Shown: one piece after another, positions 11,358 to 21,194 of the stretch
Position numbering within the stretch: position 1 is the first letter of the stretch
Layout of the letters: each line of letters opens with the position of its first letter
Assembly: GCA_030734395.1 (NCBI GenBank)
Contig: JAUZTG010000029.1
Coordinates: forward strand, 2,170,001 to 2,234,000
Length of the DNA stretch: 64,000 bases
Direction: 5' to 3'
From: Sarocladium kiliense
Lineage: Eukaryota > Ascomycota > Sordariomycetes > Hypocreales > Sarocladiaceae
The notes under the pieces: model-generated
What the model was told of the DNA's origin: nothing
The model's input: only the letters and a program-made list of their open reading frames with translations
The model's database searches: none
Position numbers and translations under genes: made by a program

Positions 11358-13514
11358 ATGTCTCTAGGCGATCGCGTAAAAGACGTCTTGCACGGCTCCG
11401 AGTCGGATCCTGACCGTGTCCGCCCACCAGGCTCATTCCCAACCGACGACATGGCACCAACCAGTGAGAACACATCAAGCACAGACACTCATCAGCGCAA
11501 CAAGCTTCACAAGGCGAACGACCCTCGAGGAAAGAGTCACGGCTATTCCGACTCTGGTGTCGGTCTAGAGCAGTCCAACGAACCCGCACTCACAAAGGAG
11601 CCTGTTGAGGCGGCGTATGCCCCTGCTGAGGGTTACGAAGAGCGCCGCGAGCATGCTAAGCGTTCTGACGTTGCCGAGTTCGATGATGTCACGGCATACC
11701 AGCACGACACCACTGAGTACGACGTGGATCCCAAGGATCTCGGTGCTACAGCCGGTACAACGACTGGTGCGACCATAAGGACGACTGATGACGACTCGTC
11801 TGCTCGCAACCAGGTGCGCACGGGTACCAACAAAAGCACTGTTGATCACAAAGACCCCTACTGGGGTGACATTCCGCAAGGACAGGGTGTTTACAACACT
11901 GTCGCCGGACACGGAAGCAGCTCGGATGAGGCTCGTCGGCAACACACAACCGACGACAGCACCGAGCACCGCTCGTTCCCTCTGGTCACAGACCGTACAC
12001 GTCAGCACCCTGAGGAGACTTCCACTTCTGAGGCGCGGGAGCCTGAGAAGACTCACGAGAAGGACTCCCACTGGAAAGAAGGCACCGCTGGCGCTGCTGT
12101 TGCAGGAGCTGCTGGTACTGCCGCTTACAAGGCTTCGCGTGACAATGAGGACCGCTGCAAGACCACCGAGACTGAGGAAACAGCTGAAGAGAAGGAAAAG
12201 AAGGGCCGCGGTGGTCTGTTCGGTGTCTTCCACCGATCCAAGGATGACAAGGAGAAGGAGAAAGACCACCACCACAAGGACAAGGAGCACCACCATAAGG
12301 AGAAGCACGCCAAGGAGGAGAAGGCTGCTCCTGTTGCTGCCGCCGGCTATGCTACCCGCGAGGACAGGCGCCAGGATGAGCAGCGTTATCAAGATCAGAA
12401 TCGGTTTGACAACACTCGGTCCACCAAGACTGATCCCGCTCTGGCCGCTGCAGCTGTTGCGTACTCACAGCACGATGACCGCAACACATCCGCGAGCCGT
12501 CACAACGATCCCGCAACCCGCAGCAACGAAGGGGAGTACAACACCCTCTCCTCGGGCACCGCCTCTGGTGTTCGTTCCGGCGACTCAGGTGCTGCTACCG
12601 CACGGGACACCGCCACGACTCGCGATCTTGATGATCGCAAGGAGTCTAACCGCAATGCCGCCGTTTACGGAACAGCAGGCGCTGCTGCGCTCGGTGCTGG
12701 AGGCTACGCTGCTCACGAGTATCGCAAGGAGCGTGAAGAGGAACATGAGCCTCTGAACAAGGACACTCAGGAGCAGTCCTCTCGTTCTGGGGGGTGGTTC
12801 ACGGCGCCGTTGACCAGCACTAGCCACTCTACCGATCCGTCTCAGTCGCAGCGGGATACTTATACTACTGATGATTCATCCAAGCGAACTGGTGGGCTGG
12901 CCGCTGCGCCCCTCACGACCTCGTCGTCGACTCGCGATCCAGCCCAGAACCACCGCGAAGCATACACCACTGATGATTCGTCCAGGCGTACTGGAGGTTT
13001 CGCTGCTGCCCCGGTGCCTATCTCGACATCCACTCGCGACCCGGCTGCGGACAGCTACCCCTCTACCTCTACCACGAACACCCAACAGCCTGCCGTGCGT
13101 GAACCTTCTGCCGAGATTCCCCGTGCTACCGAGGACGCCAACCACGGGAAGTACAATACTCTCGCATCAGGTACCCCGTCCGGTATCAATCTCGGTGACG
13201 ACAAGCCTAAGGCTGCAACCTCACTTCCAGCCGTAACTGATGAGAAGAGTAACAAGGGAGCAATGGCTACTGCTGGTCTCGCGGCCGCAGGTGCCGGCGC
13301 TGGCGCAGCAGCCCTTGCGTCTCGCCACGACGACGAGAAGGACAAGGAGCCCGAGAAGACCCGAGAGAAGTCGCTGCAGAAGGACACTTACACTTCCGGC
13401 GTGGTACCTGGTGCTGTCGGAAGTCAGCAAAAGGTTACACACAAGTGTGTTAAGTGCGGGGAGGAGAACGATATTACCCAATACTTCAAGGAGAAGGGCA
13501 AGACTCGGATTTAA
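11358..13514 (+). CDS. Unrecognised hydrophilic repeat protein with C-terminal CxxC motif
   Basis: A single-exon frame encodes 718 aa; the ATG sits in a CACCATG context and is the first after the TATA-like box. I do not recognise a characterised family. Most of the chain is charged and disordered, rich in D, E, K, S, T, and includes a His/Lys-rich segment around residue 308 (DKEKEKDHHHKDKEHHHK). Short Ala/Gly stretches that look like glycine zippers interrupt it (near residues 240, 435 and 640). Motifs recur: VYNTVAG, EYNTLSSGT and KYNTLASGT, plus three tandem units of about 34 aa at residues 474-574. The end, HKCVKCGEENDITQYFK (695-711), has one CxxC pair (Cys697, Cys700) that could be half of a zinc ribbon. 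The composition recalls stress-protective LEA-like proteins, but that is inference. Confidence 0.8.
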   Translation: MSLGDRVKDVLHGSESDPDRVRPPGSFPTDDMAPTSENTSSTDTHQRNKLHKANDPRGKSHGYSDSGVGLEQSNEPALTKEPVEAAYAPAEGYEERREHAKRSDVAEFDDVTAYQHDTTEYDVDPKDLGATAGTTTGATIRTTDDDSSARNQVRTGTNKSTVDHKDPYWGDIPQGQGVYNTVAGHGSSSDEARRQHTTDDSTEHRSFPLVTDRTRQHPEETSTSEAREPEKTHEKDSHWKEGTAGAAVAGAAGTAAYKASRDNEDRCKTTETEETAEEKEKKGRGGLFGVFHRSKDDKEKEKDHHHKDKEHHHKEKHAKEEKAAPVAAAGYATREDRRQDEQRYQDQNRFDNTRSTKTDPALAAAAVAYSQHDDRNTSASRHNDPATRSNEGEYNTLSSGTASGVRSGDSGAATARDTATTRDLDDRKESNRNAAVYGTAGAAALGAGGYAAHEYRKEREEEHEPLNKDTQEQSSRSGGWFTAPLTSTSHSTDPSQSQRDTYTTDDSSKRTGGLAAAPLTTSSSTRDPAQNHREAYTTDDSSRRTGGFAAAPVPISTSTRDPAADSYPSTSTTNTQQPAVREPSAEIPRATEDANHGKYNTLASGTPSGINLGDDKPKAATSLPAVTDEKSNKGAMATAGLAAAGAGAGAAALASRHDDEKDKEPEKTREKSLQKDTYTSGVVPGAVGSQQKVTHKCVKCGEENDITQYFKEKGKTRI
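12777..13076 (+). repeat. Three tandem ~34-codon repeats in the 718-aa protein
   Basis: Units begin at 12777, 12876 and 12978. Each reads SS-(K/R)-(S/T)-GG, then an Ala/Pro patch (xAAAP or FTAP), a Ser/Thr stretch and a DP; the first two end in YTTDD, and the third decays after its DP. The coding DNA differs at many third positions, so this is not a recent duplication. Confidence 0.75.
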
Positions 13515-16500
13515 AGATCACATTTTGTGTACTGGGTGGATTGAAAGCGTGTTATGATGCTGAAAACGATACCGATGTTCTCCTTTGTACTATTTGCTAG
13601 CTATGTTAATAACCCTCCTTTGTAATAATTGGATTTTCACATGAACCTACTGGTCCTTGAATGATTGCTGAAAGGGCGGTGCGAGCTTATCCGGGGAATG
13701 GTCGATTGAATGTATCATGTTGGCCGAATGATGGCGATGGAGGACAGGTATCACGAATGCTGGTGCTGTTGCACTCAGTCTCAGCCCCCCTCCCCGGCCC
13801 CAAGTTATTAGGTCTACAGCTCATGAAGACGAAACTCTGCAACTGCGTGCGTACCATATTGATTATCTGAATTGATGAATGATATCTAGTGCACAGGGTT
13901 ACACGTCAGGGGTGTAGTTCTAGGCCAAAGCCTTTGATTGCCTGGTGCACATCATGAACCGGGGTCGCTTCTCACTTCCTGCATTTGGCGAATAGTGTAT
14001 GTTGCAAGTACCTGCATCTCTTAACTTGTCAATTCTGTTGACTGGCTAAGGCCAGGCTAGCCCAGTTCGATCGTCGTATTCGAGTGAGCTAAGATCGGGC
14101 CATGGATATAGCGCCGACAACCGATGGTCAGGTGTACATTCGGGCCTGCGTCTAGCGAGCCCAGCGAAATGAGCCATGACGATGCTAAGCGGGGCTTCGA
14201 GGGTAGTCGAGATGATCGTCGCTTGGCCGAGCAGTGGCTGCGCACCAAACGACATTGCACTTACTTCAAGGAAATCAGGCTTTCACCGACTGGCTGTTCC
14301 AAAGCCGAAGGGAGGGTGCGAGCATGTTGTCACTCACCCAATCCTAGAAAGTCATGAAGCCAGTCCGGAACCTCAACGGCCAGCAGCAAACTCAAACTCG
14401 CTCGAAGTAGCAGTCATCGCCATTTTAGACAGCTGCAATGCATTTGAAGCTTCGCTCGGACCGCCTTCTGGCTCTAGATGAATCCAGGCTGCAGGTTCCT
14501 GATCTTCGGAGGTATGAGCCGATCTTTGTGTCCTCCTCGCGATCAAAGCGTCTTGCATCCCCTGGCACATGTATAGCCAGCGAAACATAGGTAAGACAAG
14601 GATACGCGGCTGCCGGGAAACAGCATGTCCGCCCAATCAGCATAGGGCGCCAGTGGCGAGGCTGCTGTCTCACCCCTTTCACTGATAAGACGAGGTCCCG
14701 GAAGACGCAGCAATCGGTTTGAAGTTGAAACATAACCAGGCTCACCATTGGCCTGGCTGCACAGGTATGCGATCACCCATACGAAAGTTGGCGGGCGTGC
14801 CATGCAAACAGAGGCACCTTGTTGGTCGTTGGGGGCCGAGAAAGGCTGGTTCGGAATTGGGGCGGGCGACAGCGGGACGAGGTGGACGAACTGTGGGTAT
14901 CTCCATTGAGAGCTAACATGGCCTTGTACTCGTACCTTGCATACCGTTAGTGCCACGGGGACCTACAGTGTCAAGTCGTGCAACGCTTTGATGATAGTCT
15001 CACGGACACTGATTCCAGGAGGCCTGACTTGCTATGGCGTTCGATTGTGGGCCGGGAAGTCTGCTGTAGCGGGCATGGCCTCCTTAAACTCTGAGTTGCT
15101 TGGGGTTTGGACGGTTTCCAAGACGCACGCCCTACAACGGTGATGCCATCAGACCTGGCACCATATACGAAGTCGTGATCCTGGAACTTCGGGCTATTCG
15201 CTGTGCCGAAAGCGTCCAGGCCTTCTCATTTGGGCAATATGCAGCCTGGAGCTGTCCCGAACAGGGTGTGCCCTGATGCTGGGGGTTTGACTGAGACAGA
15301 CGATGACAGCACACCAATCACTGTGGTATCCCCTATCTCAGCAACGTGGTCCAGTGAGCGCTGTCGTGGGGGGCTCTCTAAGGCTGCCAGTTGACGAGCG
15401 TTTCGACGGCCTCTCTGCGCCATGTCCCAGCGGAAGTGATGGTCATGTGCTGACGCCTCCACTTCACGGCATGTTGTCTTTGTCTGGTCGCTTACCAGCA
15501 GCAACAAGCTGGCTTCATCTCGGTTCAATGGTGGTGATCGTGATATCGATTACACTATGTGTGAGACGACCGAACTTTCAGGCTCAGGTGGAGGAAAGGC
15601 TGGCCAAAGCACTGGGGGTGGACTCCTCTGGCAGCTGTACGTGGGGTGGCCATGTCCTTTGAAAGAGCAGCTAAAGGGTTCCCGGCACATCCCTGCTCCA
15701 ACAAACTTAACAAACGCCTCGATTATCATGATCTTGGCTGACATTACGCTCACGGGGAGTCGAGGAAGTGTTTCAATAGGGTGACGTCGTTTGGCTGGGG
15801 CTGTTCAATCGACAGTCAGAAGAGGGCCGTCAATACTGCATGTGATGAGCCGAGGACTTTGAGAGGTGTGGAGGGGTGTAGCTCTGCTTGAACTGACCCG
15901 ACTTTTGATTCGTTGCATCTGGAGTAGTTGGACGCTGGTGGCTGGAGCAGGGCATCTGCCACCGTTGGTTCTCGGCCATGAGTGAGGCCACTCAATTGGT
16001 ATGACCAGGAACGAGATCTCTAGGCGCTCTAGGCTCGTTGAGATGAAAGGCTATCGAAGGGCAGGCCGGCAATCCTCCACTGGAGCACGCTGCAGCATGC
16101 TGCATCGTGGTCAGGGCATCATCATTCTTGCAGCGAGGTGAGTCGAACGAGGCTGGGGACGGCTAGTCAAGACCGAGCACCTCGTTGACGATGGCTGTCA
16201 TGGACATGGTTAATGCTGGTTGATGAAGGTGCTCTGCAGTGGTGGTGGCAGCCAAGTTGGGGTGGGGTGGTTTTGTTTCTCAGTAGCCCCCCTCGCGCCC
16301 CGCAAGCGCCGTCGGTACCCCTGACCCTTAAGAACTAGTCTAGGGAGCGCCAGTGTAGACCTGGTGCCTGAGAGGTTCCTGAGATACTTTGGTCGACAGT
16401 AAGCATTGCGTTTACTCCGTACTGTAAATAGAATCGAGAGCGAGCAACGTCGATTGTGCCTAGGCCATCCGCAAGAGTCGTCCTTAGGCACGTAAGCGAA

Positions 16501-17790
16501 GTGCCCAGCGCCTGAGGGTCAGGTCACACAAATGATGTGTCACGTGTTGTACTGCCAGAGGGTATCGTGCACACGAAGACCGGGCAAAGGTCCCTGAAGA
16601 AAGCGCCATCGTCAAGTCCTCTTGCAGCATTTGCGACCATCAGAACTGAACTCGCAATAGCTTCGAAGCCACGATCACAGCGCTCACGTTCTGCTCCCAC
16701 CCCTGTGCCTCAAACGGCTGGCGACCCCTCTCTCTCTCTGTCTCTCTTTTCCCAACTCACGCCCGCCCAATCTTCGGCTCTATCAGTCTCTCCTGTCCGT
16801 GTCGCACACACCACCACCCACCACACCTAGATGCCAGCCCAGCCCCTGTCGCATGCCACCACCACCACCGCCGCTGGTGGATGCGTGCCCAGTGTGCCCA
16901 CCCACCCCTGGACCAAACCGTTCTTTGGCGTTTGAGGTTTGCCTCTGGCGCCCCCCAGAAGAGGAATCCCTCCCTTCTGATCACCATCGTCCTCCCTCTA
17001 ACCGCAATTCCTGGGCGACTCGGCATACCCTGACCTTGTGCTCCGTCTTCCCCTCCTCCTCTCGCTGCTTAATCCTCTCTCGGTTTCCCTCTCCACCATC
17101 CTTGGCTTGCCCTCACTTTCGATCTCTTCATCGTTTGATTCCCCTGCGAGCGTTTGCCAGTCAACACAATCAGCGCAATAATCTCTGCGCCGATTTGTAC
17201 ATACACGGTTTTCCGAAGCGCCTTGTCATCACAACATTGCAACTCGAGCATCGCCCCTGATCTAACCATCCCGCCCACGAGTACAACGACCTTTGCGATT
17301 TCCCTCAACTAATCGATGAAACCAACGCTTACCGAGCCCAGTCCGACATATTCACAGAAGCCGAATTATTCGGCCGAAAGTTGAATTCACAATCGGTCGA
17401 AGGGTGCTCAAAGAGTCGCCCATCTGAAGTCCTCCTACCAGGCTCTTTCTTCGAGATCGCGTTGCACCGAAACGTCTTGCAACCACGTAACACACTATCG
17501 GTATCGATCGAATTCCCCGTCCCACCAAACTTCGCTCGCGACTTCTCAGACAGCCGAGGAGCACTTCTTGACCGCATACGACCTTCGCTTGTATTGCCTT
17601 TGGCAGGAGCCCCCCAAGTTGAGGAGCGTCCCGCAGTGCTTCTCTGTGCAAAGTTCTCTTGGCTGCGATAAAGAATCGACAAGCTTTGTACGATTCAATC
17701 GGCGATCTTGAGCAGTCTCAAGTCTTCACATATTTCTGAGGTCGCCGCGGGCGAGCCTCAAATCGCAACCGCGATACTGACGTTTGCAAC
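13515..17790. other. Gene-free interval of 4.3 kb ending in a probable long 5' leader
   Basis: No frame between 13515 and about 16700 looks coding and I find no repeat family or transposon relic. From about 16700 to 17790 the + strand turns pyrimidine-rich and nearly free of ATG, which fits the 5' leader of the RasGAP gene. A 14-base perfect palindrome of PstI/SphI-like sequence lies near 16090. Confidence 0.5.
17316..17384 (+). CDS. Upstream ORF in the RasGAP leader
   Basis: This 22-codon ORF starts at the only ATG in roughly 900 bases before the RasGAP start. It ends 406 bases upstream of the main ATG. Because other ATGs are absent, this one may be kept for translational control. Whether the transcript includes it is inferred. 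Confidence 0.4.
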   Translation: MKPTLTEPSPTYSQKPNYSAES

Positions 17791-20351
17791 ATGTCCACCA
17801 TGTTGCACACTCCGTCCCGAGCTTCCACCGCCTCCTCGACCTCTGGTCCTCAGCAACTTTCCCGTCAAAACACCATGTCTTCCTACGATGGATCGCGCTC
17901 TGCGCGTCAATCCAAGCGCTACTCGATGTCTGCGCTATACATGTCCATGTCAGCCAACGAAGGCGATCTCCAGATCGAGGATGACCTGGCCAAAGGTACG
18001 CGTTTGGGTCCCATCATATTGGCTTATATGCCTAACATTTGGTACAGCACAGAAAATCTTGAGGGAGCTCAAGTCCAAGATTTCTTCACAGTCGAAGAAG
18101 AACTTCGTACTCGAAAAGGACGTACGATACTTGGATTCTCGTATTGCCCTGCTTATCCAGAATCGCATGGCTCTAGAAGAAGTGAGTGACCAAAGACTGC
18201 CGAATGGTGCACAGCTTGAACTAACTTTCGGCAGCAAAATGAAGTGGCCAGCCACCTCGAGACAGCAACTGACATGGAGGAAGGATTCTTTCCGAACGAC
18301 GACAAAACACAGAAATACGGGAATCTCCTCTTCCTCCTGCAATCAGAACCTCGCCACATCGCTCATCTCTGCAGACTGGTCTCCATGGCAGAGATCGATT
18401 CACTTCTTCAGACAGTCATGTTTACGATCTATGGTAATCAGTACGAGAGTCGTGAGGAACACTTGCTCTTAACCATGTTCCAGGTATGCAGCCGACATCT
18501 GATCTGGGCGAGGAGTATATGCTGATTCAGTGCAGTCTGTCTTAACATATCAATTTGATAACACAGCCGACTACTCTTCCCTCCTCCGAGCGAACACTCC
18601 AGTATCCCGGATGATGACAACATATACGAGACGCGGTCCGGGTCAAAGCTTCCTCCGCTCAGTTCTGGTTCACAAGATTAACGATCTGATCGAATTGAGG
18701 GACTTGGATCTGGAGATTAACCCTCTCAAGGTCTATGAGCGCATGCTCGAACAGATTGAGGAGGACACAGGCAGCTTACCACCTGAGCTTCCCAAGGGTA
18801 TCACAGCTGAGGAGGCAGCCCAGAACCCGCAGGTCCAGGCTATCATTGAGCCGAGACTTACCATGCTGACGGATATTGCCAACGGCTTCCTGACAACCAT
18901 CATCGATGGCCTAGAGGAAGCCCCATACGGCATTCGCTGGATTTGCAAGCAAATTCGAAGCCTGACAAAGCGGAAATATCCGGATGCGAATGACCAAGTC
19001 ATTTGCACACTCATCGGTGGCTTCTTCTTCCTGCGTTTCATTAACCCGGCCATTGTTACACCTAAATCATATATGTTGATTGACGGCACGCCCGCTGATC
19101 GTCCTCGTCGGACTCTGACGCTCATCGCCAAGATGCTCCAGAACTTGGCCAACAAGCCATCCTATGCTAAGGAGCCTTACATGGCCAAGCTTCAGCCCTT
19201 CATCCAAACGAACAAGGACCGTATCAACCGCTTTATGCTCGATCTCTGTGAAGTCCAAGACTTCTACGAAAGCCTTGAGATGGACAGCTACGTCGCTTTG
19301 TCCAAGAAGGATTTGGAGCTGGATATCACCCTCAACGAAGTCTACGCAATGCACGGGCTGATTGACAAGCATATGTCCGAGCTCTGCAAGGATGAGAACT
19401 CCCACCTCGCCATTATTATGTCTGAACTTGGTGCCGCGCCTCCACAGGTGCCTAGGAAGGAGAACAGGGTGATAAACCTGCCGCTGTATAGCCGATGGGA
19501 GACTGCCATCGACAACTTGACAGCTGCTCTCGACATCACGCAAGAGGAGATCTTCTTCATGGAGGCCAAGTCTATCTTTGTGCAAATTATGCGATCAATC
19601 CCTCAGAATAGCCACGTGGCACGAAGACCCCTGCGACTTGAGCGCATTGCAGATGCCGCGGCGACTAGCCGGAATGACGCGGTTATGGTCCGCAAGGGCA
19701 TTCGAGCCATGGAGCTTCTGTCTCAGTTGCAGGAGCTAGGAGTCATCGACAAGAGTGATCAGTTCAGCCTTCTCCGGGATGAAGTCGAGCAGGAGCTGCA
19801 GCATCTCGGTTCACTCAAGGAAGGTGTGATTGTAGAAACAGCAAAACTCGAGGATGTGTATAAGACCATCCGCGATCACAACACTTATCTTGTCGGGCAG
19901 CTCGAGACCTACAAGAGCTACCTCCACAACGTCCGATCACAGAGCGAGGGTACAAGGAGGAAACAGCAGAAACAGCAAGTTCTCGGCCCATACAAGTTCA
20001 CTCACCAACAGCTGGAGAAGGAAGGTGTCATCCAGAAGAGCAATGTCCCGGATAACAGACGGGCCAACATCTACTTCAACTTCACCAGCCCTCTGCCCGG
20101 TACCTTTGTCATCTCCTTGCATTACAAGGGTGAGAAATCTCCTCCCCCTTTGCTGTTGCAGGTTAAGTCAGATTACTAACTTTCAACTAGGTCGGAACCG
20201 CGGTCTTCTTGAGCTTGACCTAAAGCTAGACGATCTACTTGAGATGCAGAAGGACAACCAAGATGAGCTAGACCTTGAATATGTCCAGTTCAACGTGCCT
20301 AAGGTGCTTGCTCTCTTGAACAAGCGCTTCGCGCGGAAGAAGGGATGGTGA
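17791..20351 (+). CDS. Ras GTPase-activating protein (Gap1/Sar1-like)
   Basis: This 780-aa RasGAP speeds GTP hydrolysis by Ras. Exons are 17791-17995, 18048-18181, 18235-18483, 18536-20129 and 20191-20351; introns are 52, 53, 52 and 61 bp. The N terminus is Ser/Thr-rich (possible phosphorylation sites), followed by a helical stretch around AQKILRELKSKISSQSKKNF. The RasGAP catalytic domain spans about residues 160-480, with a likely arginine-finger loop in the TRRGPGQSFLRSVL region and the signature FLRFINPAIVTP (361-372). A RasGAP C-terminal domain follows (LLELDLKLDDLLEMQKDNQ near the end). The domain order matches S. pombe Gap1 and filamentous-fungal relatives. I see no C2 or IQ repeats. 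The fourth intron sits in a conserved HYKGRNRGLL string, which supports the last exon. Confidence 0.93.
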
Positions 20352-21194
20352 GCATCTCAAGAGATCGGCACTTAGTGATAGGCGTGCGTTCTTCACTCTT
20401 TGTGCGTTCAACACTGTATACCACGACAACACACCACTCGGCGGGAAATCGGCGTTATTGGTGTACAACTAACTCATACCACGGATTCGTCCACAAATTC
20501 CGTTTCTTACATTCAGAATACCCCGTCCGGCCCACGCCACTCTTTTAAAAGTTTGATATGCTCGAGCTGCCGTTCTCATCATGTCTCTGGGCGTTGCTAA
20601 AAAGGGGCGGCGGCGGTGTCTCATTACGGGCGGGCTGGCTTCCCGTCTTGGGCGTGGACTATTACCTTTTTGCGCTGAGCTCACGTTATGGTTGGCGAGG
20701 GAGGCTGGTTGCTATGGCTATTGTTAAGCAGGATCGTTTTTGGGGATGATACCTTTTTCTGTTTTGGTTTTGCTGTGTTTTCTTCTAGTTTGTCGCCTGT
20801 GTGTTGTTGTCGTTTCTTGCGTTGGAGGAAAGGGAATTGAGCCGGCGGACGAGTGGGCAGGGGTGTGCTTTACTTCCGTCACTCGCTTTTATTGGTAATC
20901 TAGGGATTATATTGGAGGAATTCGGGACGAGACAAATGAAGGGTTCTTAATGATGATACCGGGCTTTGTTTCCCTCTTATTTCGCAATATTAGCACAAGG
21001 CATAATGGGCTTGATAAGGTCATACTGTATTTCGATCCATTGCGCTATGACGGTCATTGCTTTCGTACATGCAGAAGTCAGACGTACAGAAAAGAGCAAA
21101 CTGCTCACACACGCATTCTATGCAGTTGTCGTTCCAAGTCATAACAAGTCGTGCCGATCATAAGAAAATCAAGACATCGCAACCACTCCATTCC
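20352..21194. other. Intergenic between convergent genes
   Basis: The 3' flanks of the RasGAP (+) and the CorA-like gene (-) meet here. The + strand from 20720 to 20830 is T- and GT-rich, as 3' untranslated regions often are. No gene is seen. Confidence 0.55.

Noticed and set aside
11565..12392. 275-codon minus-strand ORF rich in Leu/Val
   Set aside because: It is the mirror of acid- and lysine-rich codons of the 718-aa gene.
14373..14956. Overlapping minus-strand ORFs of 87-137 codons
   Set aside because: They overlap in different frames, lack recognisable motifs and have no promoter or splice support.
19067..19585. 172-codon minus-strand ORF
   Set aside because: It is antisense to the conserved RasGAP domain and has no features of its own.
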